Assembly (NCBI GenBank): GCA_038380795.1
Contig: CM076266.1
Coordinates: 15,722,145 to 15,786,144 of the forward strand
Source: Pyrocephalus nanus
Lineage: Eukaryota; Chordata; Aves; Passeriformes; Tyrannidae
Length of the DNA stretch: 64,000 nt
Direction: 5' to 3'
A program made the translations under genes and the position numbers. Below, piece by piece: positions 27,062-40,100 of this stretch; within the stretch, counting starts at the first letter, position 1; each line of letters begins with the position of its first letter. A model generated the notes under the pieces. The model saw only the letters and a list, made by a program, of their open reading frames with translations. It was not told where the DNA came from and made no database searches.

Positions 27062-29434
27062 TAAGGGAGGAAAATGCAGGAAGATTATATGTTGCAAGGA
27101 GACATAACTGCACTAAAGATGAACATAAAAAGCAAAACTGAATAGAGATCTAGAATTTCTAAATTACCCTTGGCCCAAATGTCTGGCTTACCACTGAAAT
27201 AGTATAATTATAAAGCTGGCATAAAAAACAGGACATGGATCTAGTTACTAATTTCTTACTAGCAATAGCAGCAAAACAGTTTCTGCCAGTAGCGGGTCTC
27301 TTGACAAAAACCTTGTGTCTTCTACATGATGTGACCTATAGGGAAAACTGTTTTTAATCAGGCAAATCTATAAATGGTATGCAGTTGTGGTTGGTCTTCT
27401 CAGATGTCAAAAGGAAGAGAGGAGAAAGTGGGGGAAAGGGAGGGGGGAATATTCACTGTAATTTCTCATTTAACACTTCACTTTCTCTGAAATGCACAGT
27501 GGAATTTTGTAGGTTTAGGAGGCTGACTTTGTCATGCAGGCCAGTGATGGCAACAGTGTCACCACACAAGCCAGGTGAAAAAAAAAAAAAAGAAAAAAAC
27601 CCCATAACTTTTCCTAATAGTATTGTTTTAGCCCCAGTGCTCCACTTCATCTTTGACTGCAAATAGAGACCTTTTCATTGCTGCAGTTCTGAACTCAGTC
27701 ACTCTAATCTCTCTTTTCCAGTACACACTTAAGCCTAAGCACATGAGCTACACCACTAAAGTCAATGGCACAGTAACTGTGCCAAGATGTTAAGCATGTG
27801 TTCAGGTGTCTCACTGGATCTGTCCAAAGAGTTTGGACAGAAAATAATTCTAAATAGTTTTCTTTTTCTGTAGTAGGCGTCCATGAAACAGCAATCAGTG
27901 GAGTGGTGTCAGTGAAATAACATTTAAATGTCTTACACCATATCATAGCCTATAAATACTTTAAGGTTGTGTGGAGATTTTTGTCTTGCTTTTTTACCAG
28001 TGAAAAGTTTTCTTCAACAAAACTGGACTTTTTTGCCATGTTTCTGCTTTTTCCTGAGGTGTTTGAGCTTTTGAAAAAAATCTGAACTCCTGAAAACCTA
28101 ATAGCTTGGCTGCCCTGAAAAATGCAAAGTTTATGGTTAAAAAACCTTTTAATCTTCTGATGAAAAGACAAAATTTTGTCCAGAGCCAAATCCAAATCAT
28201 TCAGCTATTGAGCTGAACACATTTTTTCAGGCAACACATGGCAATCGGATTAGTATTAGAAGGGCATAGCCCCTGTCATGTCAACCAACCCAGTTCTAAC
28301 CTTTTTTTTTTGCAAACCTGTGATCTATACTTCATATTTAAAATGTCATTTATTTATGTGTGTGTGTGCAGACTGTGTATATGTATTTCCTTGTTATCCT
28401 GCCTTGGGTATGCTGGGGGCCCTCCAATGCCCAAGAGCTGCCAGGGCACTTAAGCATTTATGACCTGTGATTCAGAGTGGGTCTGAAGGTCATTAAGGGC
28501 TGGGTGAGGAAGCAGTTCACGCGACAGCCAGTTTACCATGATTGATTCCTGTGCTGTAAAATATTATGAAACCTCCCCATTAACTCTTTTTCTCTGCAGA
28601 GGGCCTACAAGTACTGGTGAAACCCTTGAAGAGCAGCTGTGTCAGAGCATGGACACAGGCAGCACTTGTCCCACCAGCTTTTCCAAATGGTCTTCTGAGC
28701 AATGTCACAACACTGCTGTGATGTTGAAAAAAAGGTCACCAAGGCTGACAGATAATGATTTTCAAAAGCAAACAAAACCTATGAGTTGAAGAAATACTTT
28801 TGCTCTTAAAAAAAAACTCGACATGCAGCTCCACAGCCGTGCAATAAAAGGGGTCATTGAACTGTGCTATAATGATGTTATCTTACCAGGTCCATGGACA
28901 AAGGTGATCCATGAGCACCTCCTCCATCCTGCACTGAACAAAACTGACACGACAGCCCTGCAGAGGTCCAGTGCTGATCACTCCATGCTGCCTGCATGTC
29001 TCATCCCATTCTGGATAGAGTTACAATTTTCTCAGAACAGATGAATTAATTATTTACAGACATTATTGGTAGAGCCTTGCCTCAGTGGTGTCCATCTGCC
29101 TGTAGCCCGGTACTGTCCTTTTATGCTGCACCTCGGCCACAGCCCGTTCCATATCATCCTTTCTTCCAAAAACCCTGAGCCTCTAACAGACATGTATTCA
29201 TCAAAAAACAACAAAAAAAAAAAGCAGGTATCTCCCAGCACTCTATGCAGGTGACAGAAAGCAACTTGCTTCCATTCCTCAGCACATGTTTAGACATAGT
29301 GTGCCCAGCAATAAGACCTCACACATGTAACCTATTGCACATGCATATTTTGCCATAAGACCAGAAGTGCACTGTAATGTGATCAAGGACATTTGGGTTT
29401 TGGTGACACAATAAATACAGTTGTTTGCATGACT

Positions 29435-29485
29435 AGGAAAAAAAAGAAAGAAAAAAAGAAAAAAAAAAGGAGGAAGGAAAAAGGG
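29435..29485. repeat. 51-bp uninterrupted purine tract
   Basis: Only A and G for 51 bases, with A-rich blocks separated by single or double G. Parts are mirror-symmetric, a property associated with triplex-forming DNA. Confidence 0.9.
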
Positions 29486-31611
29486 TTCTGGCATAAGACT
29501 CAAGCATTTCCAAAGAAGAAAGTCCTAATCGGCTGTTCCTCTCTCATATCTATCCTAAAGTAGAAAAATAGGCACCTCCGCGGTAACTCCTGAACTGGAC
29601 ACAAAGAGCAGATCAAGCTCTTGTTTTCTTTCTACATGACTGATCCCTTAATTCTTACTACAGTGTTCCATCATCTAATCCCGCTGCATACTTATGGAGC
29701 AGCAACTTAACCCTTGGCTGATCCCACTGCATGTTACTGTCCACCATCAGGCATAGTCCTAAAAGAATGAGCAGGATCACCCAGAGACCAAGACCATTTG
29801 TGAATAAAAGCAGAACCTAATCTTTAATGCAGAACCCCCAGATGTCTTCTTCTCCCTTCAGTTCTCAAGTTTGCTGTCTCTGTAAAAAAAAAGTGCTTTT
29901 CACTCTCTCATTTGTTTGCCCAGAGATGTCATTCACATCATCACAAAGACTTCACTGAGAGTCTTCAAAGGAAAAGGTTTGTTTAAGCAAAAAGACATGT
30001 TTTTTTGTCCCATGCTTTCAGCTAAAGTAATTGACATTTTTGGCTTTTACTTAAAGTGGAACCTCAAATCAGGAAAAAAATATTATAGAAAGCAAACTCC
30101 AAACAGTCACTTTCAAAAAGGTCATATTTTTATTTATAAAACAAAAGTAACTTTTTACTTTTACCCAAACCTAGTATGGAATAGTTCTGCGGAACAGTAA
30201 AACCAATCAGACAAAAAATACTTGCTCTGACAGAGCTGGAAAGTAAATTCAGCTCAGTAAGAAATGTTTGTTTCCACAGGCTTTGAGCTTTTTATAAGTT
30301 ACATTCAACCATCCCTCTCCAATTATTATAGGCATAAATTACAAGGTGAGCTAAAACATGTAGTCCTTTTTTTAGAGGAAAATGCAGGGGTTAGTTCTCT
30401 TGGTTTCTGCTGAAGAATAAATTGTATCATTATAGCCTTCTTCTGGGTCTTGTTATTCTGACTTTTTGACTCTTACTAGCTGCAGTCTATACAATGCACA
30501 ACTGTATTTGTTCACAAGGAATGCTTTCGTTCCTTTTGACTTTTTCCTTTCCACTTCCTAATGGTTTACATGTAGCAGCAGAGCTTTTGAAAAATTACCT
30601 AACACATACTATGTTTAATGAGTACATTTAAACATACTTTAGCTACAAATCTTATCAGCTGATTATTTAACCTTTGTGGATAGGCTAAATATTTTCTTCG
30701 ACGCTTAAATAAATATGATACATGGTTCCTGTGGAAAGCCTAATGAGAAGGAAGTTGTTTTTAAACTTAAGTCAAGACTTCTCCTTTAATTTATTTTATC
30801 ACTACTTTTTTCCAAGTGATCAAAGCAAGCAGTTTGTATGGCAGACCTAAATTGCTAAAAGAAAAATTAAGTACTATAATATTAATGCTGCTGGACTTTG
30901 TTTGGGGGATGGGAGTTGCATGCCATCTGGATGGACAGTCAAGAATTTGCTCCACACTACGAAGCATATGGTATAAGGCGAGAAGTCAAAATCCTGCTGT
31001 CTCTCAAGGTGGATTTAAATAATTAAAATCAAGATGTGTGCATGCTTTCAGATAAACCACATCTATAAAACACCTAGTGTTTGTCCTGGCTCCTCCAAAT
31101 GCCTCATGAACCAAGCCTCACTCAAGAGCATCCGTTCTCCCCCCATTAGCCCAAGCGACTGGGAGTGGGCAACCTGTCTGTCAGGGTACACATGCGTCTG
31201 TGGGCACTGAATGGGCATGGGCTGCAGCACTTTCAAATACCTCAGATGCAGCACAGAGCCATAGCATCCCTCCTGGCCTGCTGCCCCAGCCTGCAGCGGG
31301 GCACTGGCTCTCCACGGATTCCTGAGAGGCAGGTGCTCCAAGGTGAGGGATAGCTCAGGGCTTTTGCCGTCCCATATTTGAGACTTAGGTATGTATGACA
31401 AATGTGCTCACACGTGTACAACACCACAGTGGATATCCAGTAGCACTCACTGCAGCGGGAGTGGGGTGGCCCAGGGCTAGCCAGAGTAGGAGGCTCCTTT
31501 GGGGCACAGGTCCCTCAGTGGGGGTTCTGAGCCCTGCTTCCCAGTGAGTCTACATGAACTATTAAAACCATCCAAGTCACAGATCTCCTTTCCTTCTTGA
31601 AACCAAAACAC

Positions 31612-31626
31612 AACACACACACACAC
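31612..31626. repeat. (CA)n microsatellite, short
   Basis: About seven perfect CA/AC dinucleotides. Confidence 0.85.
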
Positions 31627-31713
31627 AAGCACACAGGAAATCACCCAGAAAGCGTGCAGGAGAAAACTTGGGCTTTATTCTGGGACAGGCTGAAGGAGAA
31701 TGTGAAAATGCAC

Positions 31714-31721
31714 TGACGTCA
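31714..31721. promoter_or_regulatory. Consensus CRE-type site (TGACGTCA)
   Basis: A perfect 8-bp palindrome, the consensus bound by CREB/ATF-family bZIP factors. Only the match is visible. Roughly one such site is expected by chance per 64 kb before CpG depletion, so occupancy is unproven. Confidence 0.3.
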
Positions 31722-33334
31722 TGAAAGAAAGAAGTTGAATAGGTCAAGAAGCAGGGATGTGAGCTCAAGGAAATGGCAAGGCACACAAGAAAAGATAAGG
31801 GAGATTGTATAAATAAATAAGCACAGAGAAAGGAGCTGAGAGCTCTGTGAAAAAAGCCTTACTCTTGAGCTAGAGTTCACAGCCCCTTTTCCGCCTGAGA
31901 GCCCCTAGAAGGTTTTAGAGGAGGAGCAGACCCTTTTAGAAATTTCACATAGGGACATCACTGTGTTGCACCCACAAACTTGTTTTCCTTTGTAGCCTTT
32001 TGCAGATAAAGCAGAGGGGACCTGCAGCATTCCCACTCTCTCCCCAGGTTCACAGAACCTCAGCTGGAAGGAGTCCTACTTTCATAATTAAAAATGAAAA
32101 GAGTTAAGACAGCAAAAAGGACAATAAACAGTACAAGGAAAGCTGGCTTAGCACATCTTTAGTACCCCGATCTCTTCAGAAGAGAGAAAACAGAGAGGTA
32201 ACTGAAGTAGTATTAGTTTAGTCATTATTGGCAGCACGTCTCCTCAGGTCAGAAACTGAAAATTAATGAGCATACTTACAGAGTTTTAATTACTGTTCTT
32301 AACTCCTGAGTGTAAACTTCACCTACCCACAGGGAATCTTCTCTTCGCTGCTGGAAATAGCTGTTAGAGGCATGTAAAAATTATGGAATAGGTTTACATC
32401 TTTTTCGTTGTGGTTGCTTCAATTTACAGTGACATTTGTTAAATCACGTATTTTGAGCCACAACAATTTTTATGTCCTGTGTGCCAAAAGCAAATACCTA
32501 CATCATACCTGAAGCTAGGAAGGAGTGCAAGCAGACATATCCCACCAAACCCATATGTTCACTGTGCTTTATCATTGCACCGAACTTGATCCAAGGAAGT
32601 AAATCAGAAGCCAACTCATGTTTATTTATGCTGATCATCTGAAAGAGGTGTCCATAGAAAAGTTAGCACAGGTTCTGCAAACTCAGCAGTGTCAGGCTGT
32701 GCTGGTAGCTTGGTGGCACATGTGTGTGCCTCCACATCTCCTTGCATTAGCTGAAATCTGCTCCATGGACAGTCCAGGGGAAAATACAAGTATAACAATC
32801 TAATTTGCTCTGCCTAACTTAGAAAGTATGATCAGGTACAGAAATGATTAGTGGGTGGTATTCTGGGCCTTGCATTACTAGTTCTTGGTGTTCACTCACG
32901 GACAACAAGCTCTTCACGTATCCCCAGGAAAAACTGTCATTCTGGAAATACAGACCAAAATTCATTCTGCAGTGAGCTTACAGGCTGATCAGAAGCAAGT
33001 AGATATGTTTCAGGTACATGAAAATCAACATCCTGGCCTTAGTAGTGCTGGGGTGGGACTTGGGCAGCACATTTTCATTGCCTCTAATTTGAGAAAACCT
33101 GGGTTGAAAAGCTGTCCTCTTGCAGGCTACAAAAGAGGTTGTATGTGCTATAAATGTATTTCAGGCTTTATGAAGCAAATCACTGGTTTGGAAGTTTTTT
33201 GAGGGAAGGAAAAACTTAAAACATAGAAACAAACTAAAACTGGAAGAAAATGCAACATAAACCTAACAAAAGCAGTTTCTGCCTGTCTACCAGAATACTT
33301 TTATCTGATTTTACAGACAAAGGAAGTATGGGAA

Positions 33335-34290
33335 GATGTCATTTATCTGGACTAGAATAAAGCATTTGATACTCTGCCAGATGGAAACTATTAGTTCAAG
33401 TAGAGAAAGTGAGGATTAAGATAAGAACTGCTAAGTAGTTAAGGAATTGGCTAAAGGGGAGGTGACAATGGTTTGAGCTGAAAGGAGGAAAATCACTAGC
33501 AGAGTTTCGCAAGAGTCAGTATCAATCCTTTTTATTTCTTTAACAATTTTGGCACAAAAGAATGTCTAACGAAACTTTCTGGTGACTGAGGTTGGGGATC
33601 CTTGTCCATACTGACAAGCAGCAGAATTTTACCTAAAAAGAGCCAGATAATCTTCAGAAACAATAGACATGGAGGGAAATTTGACTATTTAAGGTAAAAG
33701 GGTGTGCACTTCAGAAATCATGAGTAGGAGCTTGTGTTAGTCATGCATCCAGAAATGTGGCCTAACCACTGGAAAAGGTAAATGTCACTTAGAATGAAGT
33801 AAAGTATTTCCATTACAGAAAGGAAAACATTCCTGAAATCAATAAATGCCAGGCACTGGCAGAACCTCTTCAAGAAGACCATGACTAGTTTTGGTCACCA
33901 AGATTCTGCGTATGCTGGGGACTTCTTTTTGGCTTGGAGGACATGCAGTGTGGCACAGAGCATGTTTAAACGTCTAAACCCTCTCACCTTCTGAAAAGAG
34001 CCAAGCTCCAATTGCCTTTAAGGAATGGTCCCTTGCATTTTCTAGCTCCAAAACCAAGCCCAAGTACTGTCTGCGAGGGTGAAAATTAATATACACAAAA
34101 GCCATAAGGACAGTAAATCATGAGTGGGTATGTTTGGCCTAATCCCTTCCTCTGTTTAGTCTTCTGGGGTGGACGTACCCCAGTGTGCACGGGATTTGGG
34201 CTGGATTAGTGCATGCTGAAGAGGAAGGCTACTAGAATGAGAGAAAAACCGGGGAACATCTTACAAGGGGAGATGAGAAGCACTTGTATC
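33335..34290 (+). mobile_element. Ancient, decayed CR1-family element with an internal interruption
   Basis: In plus orientation this segment retains reverse-transcriptase landmarks of the CR1 superfamily. The codons at 33,356-33,379 read NKAFDTLP (family SKAFDTVP). Those at 33,498-33,527 read SRVSQESVSI (family SGVPQGSVLG). A segment near 33,851-33,902 reads like the post-RT LVRP..E...FWSP block, and 34,225-34,285 resembles the following RATRMIRGMENLSYE stretch. Stops and frameshifts are frequent. Between about 33,905 and 34,205 the expected CR1 sequence is replaced by about 300 bp I do not recognise. The divergence is far greater than in the other CR1 copies here, suggesting an old insertion. 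Boundaries are approximate. Confidence 0.72.
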
Positions 34291-36600
34291 ATCTAGCGAC
34301 ACAGAGGCTGAGAAAGAACATGAGTGGCATAAGAACTAGGGAAGTAATATTTAAATAAAAACACAGCACTTGCCATGAGTAGATTAAGAGAGTCATAACA
34401 AGCTTCTCCATTCATGGAGGAGAGCAGAATCCATATCCTGGATGTGTCCTCTCTCTTCAGCCTTCTCCTGTGGTGAGAAATGATGTACATAAATCCAGCA
34501 TGGAGTGGAAACACCTCCTGTTTTTCAGAAGAATCACTGAATACAGTATATTCCCATTAAAAAAAAAAATTGTTTCAATAAAAACAACAGCAAAAAAAAT
34601 TAAAAAAAAAAAAAACTAGCTGCCTGATTTTTTCCATTGACCTATAAAATACATCAGGAAAAAAAATTTGCTATTTGACATTTAAGTAAGAACTCTTTCC
34701 TTGTGATGCACTGTGGTGTTGTTACAAGAGCGTAGTCAGACATTTGCTAAGTAGGCTCTAGTTCTAATTTTTAATTTCCTAGTGGCAACATTCCTCTTTA
34801 CCTCCCCCAAACCCCAGTCTCCTATATGGCAGTGTCATGGGCTGTTGCCATGCCACCAGCCAGCCACTGATCTTTTTTGAGAACAAATGTGTACTTATTA
34901 TGAAGATTAAACTGGTGACACAATTTATCCACATGCCAAACACTGAGGGTATAGCATCCCCATGATGCTTTTGAATGACATTAATCTGACCTGGCCTGAC
35001 CACAGTCTTCACAAGAGCACAGTTTCTTCTTGGCCAGAACCAGAGCTCAAATGAATTACAGTTTGTTCACTATAAAGCCCTGAGCCTTCATCTCTCTGCA
35101 CAGAACTTTCTGAATATTTCCTTTCAGTTTACTAAACATTTCTTTGTTTCAAAGACACAGAACAGTTGCTGAGGAATAGGGAGGGGAGTGAGGGAAACCC
35201 TGTGGTGGCAGCCTCACACTCTGTAAGTCTGACCAAAAAAGTTTTCAGTCTGGGAGGTCCTCCTCAAGACAATGGATTTTGAACCTGCACCTCCGAGTGT
35301 TAACTGTGGAAGAAGAAATTCTCATTGTTTGACTGTTGAAAGTCGTTGTTTGACTAACAGAAGCAAATGAAGCACTAGAAGTGCCCTAACATCAAAAAAA
35401 CATCACCCATAGGAGACCTCAGGACTAGTCTATGTGATGGAGCAGAGCAATGGGTTTGAGCAGTTTGCACTTAGGATGAAGTCTCAGGGGGGGCTCCTTT
35501 GGAAGGGAGAAAGGGCAACAAAACTGATTACTTTCAGTAACCCTTCTTGTTCTCATTCAGTCCTGTTGTCAGGTGTGCTGACTCCCTGCTCCTGAAGGGT
35601 AAGCACAAAATCAGAGGTGGTGTTTCACTCTCTCTCTTCCCTGCTGGCTCCTGTCCTTCCCCTCTCCAGAATCCAGCATGTCTCTCCTTGCTGGCACAGG
35701 TTTTGCTGGCACCAGGTCACAACCTGCACCTGGCCTCAGTGGCCTCTTTCTCCTTTGTTAGAAAGGCTCCTGGTACACACCATCTCTTTCTCATTAGCTT
35801 TTACTGCAATCCACGGGAGATGGGGCAAGAGGAAAAGGAAAGAGGGGACAAGCCAAGTTTTGTAATGCTTAGATGTAGTTTCACATCCAGGAAATGTGAG
35901 ATCCTCCAGCCACAGGGCTGACAACATTACAACAGAAGCCACGCATCCTAATACAAATGTTAAACAATGTGCTTCTCTGACTTAACTTTACTTCAGTCTT
36001 CCCACAAAACCACAAAAAGTAGGAGGAGAAGAGTTAACACATTCTCTTCTAGGTTTCCTTTGACAAATGACACAGCCTGTCACTGACTGATAGGCAATTA
36101 GAAGTGTGATGGATTGGTTGGAGAAAGCCAAGCCCTGCATTTGTCCCATCTATCTAGGTCCAACAGAGCCTCTCCCATAAAAAAATTTGTATGGAGAAAC
36201 ATTTTCTGCCATAGGCATCACTCAGGATCCTGCTGGGCCTGAAGCAGCAACAGCAGTCCCCAAGTCTGATACTACATGTCTGCATGAGAAATCACGAGCT
36301 GGTTCCTCCTGCCACCAGGGTGGAAAGGAAGAGGAGACATCTATCAACGCCCTGCAGAGAGGAACAATGCACTTCCTTGGCTGCCCTCCACTGCCCGTGC
36401 CTTGCTGGAGGAGCACACTCGCTGCTGTCCCCACCAGTCACTGAGCGAAGGGAAAAGCCAGTCCACAAGGACCAGCTCTGCATGCAGTATCGACCCTGGG
36501 AGTTATTTATAGTCTCTCGGGAAGTGACAGGGGCCGTGGATGTGAATGGGAGGGAGATTCAGACCAGATGTCAGCAGGCCCTTTCCAAGGAAGCCCACAT
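34291..36600. other. Unique non-coding sequence, no gene recognised
   Basis: No supportable gene. Open frames up to 124 codons at 35,547-35,921 (plus) overlap frames on the opposite strand. GC content rises towards the right end, approaching the CpG-rich cluster. Confidence 0.65.
34559..34615. repeat. A-rich low-complexity tract
   Basis: Two poly-A runs joined by A-rich sequence. Confidence 0.85.
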
Positions 36601-36840
36601 AACTGTGCAGCACAGCTCGCAATCGGAGCTGCGTTGCGTCAAACCGCTGTGGTTACACAAGGACAGTGTGATAGCACTGGAGCAGGGGAAGGGATTCTTG
36701 CCCTCTAATTGAAGAGAGGCCTCGACCAAAGCAGAACAATGTGCGGCACTGGGGCAGCGGGGCTGCTTTGTGAGAGCCTCTGCGAGGAGCGGCCACGCTG
36801 CCAGGCGCATTGTTCTGCACTATCTCCATCTGCTCCCGGG
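36601..36840. promoter_or_regulatory. Small CpG-rich cluster, candidate regulatory element
   Basis: I count 13 CpG dinucleotides in these 240 bases, clearly denser than the surrounding CpG-poor sequence. The segment contains AACCGCTGTGGTT (36,642-36,654), which includes a RUNX-type TGTGGTT. It also has SOX-type AGAACAATG at 36,733-36,741 and its reverse complement CATTGTTCT at 36,808-36,816. It is too short to be a classical CpG island. It may be a promoter or enhancer of an unseen transcript, but sequence alone cannot decide. Confidence 0.35.
36731..36818. repeat. 88-bp imperfect inverted repeat with opposed SOX-type sites
   Basis: The outer arms GCAGAACAATGTGC (36,731-36,744) and GCGCATTGTTCTGC (36,805-36,818) pair at 13 of 14 positions, the last as a G-T type mismatch. 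A second pair, GGCAGCG (36,753-36,759) and CGCTGCC (36,796-36,802), pairs perfectly inside it, and CCTC-TGC-GAGG can form a small inner hairpin. The nested arrangement would let a transcript fold into a long branched stem, or present two SOX sites in inverted orientation about 66 bp apart. Confidence 0.6.
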
Positions 36841-37141
36841 CCAGAGCTCCTCACCCTTGCCCAGACCAGCCCTACACATCTGCATCCCTCAGCTCCACCA
36901 CCCACCTCTGCCAAGGGCAGTGAGTCCTCACCAGCAGTGCTGCTGGACCTGGGTGCTGGTGGAGGTAGAGCACTCCTTTGAGCATGGGATATGCTTCTTG
37001 TGTTTCCAACATTGCCAGTGAACCCAAAGCTCTTACCACAGCTTTATTGTTGCTGTTACTATGAGACCAAGTCCACAATAACTGCGTTTTTCCAATGCTG
37101 GTTAAACAGATGCACTTTGCCAGCAAGGGTTTTGTTTTTTG

Positions 37142-37171
<30 letters not shown>
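37142..37171. repeat. Poly-A tract (30 A)
   Basis: The longest homopolymer in the window, 30 adenines, preceded by a T-rich stretch. No processed gene copy or target-site duplication is evident beside it. Confidence 0.92.
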
Positions 37172-37173
<2 letters not shown>

Positions 37174-40100
37174 CTTTGCATGTGTTAGCTTTTGCTCAAT
37201 GGAATTAGAGGGAGGTCCTCAGATGTTGAAATCAGAGAAATGCCACTGAAGTCAACAGAGTTCATGCTCATCTGTGTGGCTGAACCTTGGACTAGAGTTT
37301 TACTAATGGGTGGCTGATCAATATACCATTAAACCAGTCCCAAACTTGAAACCAGGAGATTGGTTCCTTACTAATGACAACAAAGAAGAGCAGCAAAAAG
37401 TAAAACAAGGAAAGTGAAGGGAATCAAAGGAGGGGAAAGGAGAAGCCTGCTGAAATAGGAGAGCCTGAAATGACTTCTAATACAACCCACAAACAGGGAA
37501 ACTTCCCCAACATGCAGCTCTATCACTAAGCTCCTTCATTTTTTCAGTAAATCCTTATCCCTGACTCATCTCAGCTGCTGAGTGCAGGATCCTTGGGCTG
37601 CTTGGGATGGCATGTCGTGAGGTACAGGATGAAAAGCAATTCCTCAGCTGCGGTGGCTCAGGACAATGAAGGACTTGCTGCAACATTCAGTTACACAAAA
37701 CCAAGATCCTGGAGTCTTTTCTGAGGATGTGGCACTTAGCCCATCTGTGACAGTTTCAGGACGTACTGAAAAGCCCAGCACCTTGGGCTAAGAGACTCTT
37801 CAGATAAAATAAGACATTCAGAAATAAAACAATTAAGAAAAAATGGAACTGAAAATTCAATGGAATAGAAAATGTTGCATAGTTTTGGAAAATTCCATCT
37901 GCTTCATGGCTTTTTTTACATTTTTATACAGCTCTGCACTGCCCTTTTAGCTAGATTCAGAAGCAGAAAAACCTCCCTAAAAAGGCTGGTTAATTACCAG
38001 AAGTTTCACAAAGAAATCTCTTATTTCCCAGCCAGTTTCCAGGTAGTAAAACTTAATTTCTAAATTTAGTTAGAAATTTATCTGCATTTATTACAAGCTA
38101 AGCCTAATTTTGCTTCCCCTTTAAACAAAATTATTTCCTTCCTCTAGAGAAGCACTTGCCTGTACCCAGAACTAGGCAGATATGACAGTTTCAGCTGTCT
38201 TAGAATTAATTCAAAGCTTATGTGAAATATAAAAAAAATGTAGATAAACAAAGACTTAAAGAATTAAAGAGTTAATGTTTTTTGCAAGGAAGCAGCTCCA
38301 TGTCTCATCCAAGGACTCATACCCCTTTCCTACTGGTTACACAGTCTGGGTTGAAGAAACAGACACGGGCTTGGAAGGAGATGATTTAAATAAAATAGCT
38401 CTTCACTTACAGATATTAGCTCTTCCTGTTCATGTTGTCATTATTCAGAGGAAAAGACTAATTTTTCTGCTGGAGAAGCCAAAAGCCCACATAGTTCCCA
38501 ATTCTGTCCAATCAGGACCTGGAGCAGGTGCCTCTCAATTGAATGTAGGGTTCTTGGGTAGGGGACACCAGGGGGAAGCATCAGGAGACCCCCCTGCCAG
38601 GTAACAGCAAGTCACTCCCTTCACTTCTACACAGCTGCTCATATTCCCTAATCATTTTCACACGGACTGTCCAAATCCAAACATTTACACTTGGATACTC
38701 TGAGAATCCTCTGGAAAATCCTCCTGTGTGCCCTGCTAGATCTGCACCTCAGCAATTCCTTAGAGCAGTGAGCTCCAGGAGGCTGAGTATCATTTTTGTA
38801 CTGCAGTTTTTCCCTTGTTTGTTTTATGACTGTTTTTCTTTAGTTTAATTGAGCATAGCTGGTCCAAGACAAAGCAGTAAAATGGGTGTGAACTAAGGAG
38901 GGCCCTCTACTCTGCTAAGGACAGTCTTCTCTACGAACCCAGCCTAACCACCTTTTCCTCTCTGCCTCATTCTTTCATTTCATTTACAAGCAGAGGAGGT
39001 GAAAGCCCACCTATTTTTTCATCCTCTGCTCATGTTTAGAAACTGCACCCAATGTAATGTTTTGTGAAAGGACCATTCCCATAGTCCTCTTTTATTTTCC
39101 CCACAGTTGCTTTCGCAGAGGTACATTATACATTCAGGGAATTTAGCTACCTTTTTCCTGACTGCCTATTATAGCAGTTGTAAACCCAAGTTGTAAAGGG
39201 GCACTGTCCAGCCACTGAGCTTCAGCCTACTGAGAAAATGTCACAGATGGAGATCGCTGCTCCAGAGAACTTGTGCAGCCACTCGGGAACCAACCTGCAG
39301 TGAATGTAGGGCTGGGGCAGGACAGCCCGTTCCACACCAGTTTATAATCTGGGGACAGCTGGTTGAGATGAGCAGGCGCCATACACAAAAAAAAAGGGGA
39401 ACATTTCATCTCAGATTCCTGTTTACTGATAGTTTCCTTCAATCTTTTGCAGGCATTATCTCCCTTTTACCTTGCAAATCAAATAATGAATGGATCTTTC
39501 CCACGTGTAGCCCCATCAGCTCAGTACACAGCATATTCCCCAGTTATGTTTATCCAACTTTCCCTTCCAGTCCTATTTGTACTGATACTTTCATTCTTGG
39601 AATAACAATTATTAAACCACTTGGTGCCTTTCATGGTTAATTATTTCCTTTGCTTAACTTAGTCTGTCTTCAAACAGTAGGCTTGGTCTTGAACATAATT
39701 CAGCCTTCCCATTTTCATTTCCCATGAGAAATAGTATTGAAAAGTAGTTGTTACTGAATTATGGAATTCTGTCATATACATTTCTTCCCAAAGTTTCATC
39801 ATCTAGAAATTTGTAATGACCACAATAAGAACATTTTTTGGACCTGCTTTTCATGGAACTGGTGAAGATAAATTTACTTGGTTTTGTTATATTTCTCACA
39901 TACAAAAGTTAGCAGGTTCCAGTACTGACTTTCCTGTTATATTACCAATGCAGGTAAGATAATCATAGTAAATAAATAACTGCTATGAAATATACAAAAT
40001 TTGAATGTGTTCTTTGGCTCATGTTTCATTATTTTTATGTATCAAGTACCAATAAAATCTAACTTGTGTTTACCAGTCCTGCAAAAAAAAAAATGCAACC

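Larger units (their letters stand above)
27062..33334. other. Unique non-coding sequence, no gene recognised
   Basis: No gene supported. AT-rich, with several low-complexity tracts and a poly-A run at 27,578-27,591. Open frames stay under about 115 codons and none matches a known family. A sequence at about 32,046-32,085 faintly resembles the CR1 3' end but is too diverged to call. Confidence 0.7.

Noticed and set aside
32046..32085. Possible CR1 3' end ('cagaacctcagctggaagg')
   Set aside because: Only a loose resemblance over about 25 bases, with no continuation into the CR1 body.
36284..36712. 142-codon plus-strand open frame next to the CpG cluster
   Set aside because: It overlaps frames on both strands, shows no recognisable domain and has no supporting splice sites. 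The CpG density explains the lack of stops.
37142..37171. Poly-A tract as the tail of a processed pseudogene
   Set aside because: Upstream sequence shows no gene-like content. The only flanking match is 7 bp (actttgc), too short to count, and processed copies are rare in birds.
38275..38604. 109-codon open frame ending near a CAG|GTAACA donor-like site
   Set aside because: A single donor-like match is common by chance. No acceptor with a good pyrimidine tract or known protein similarity supports it.
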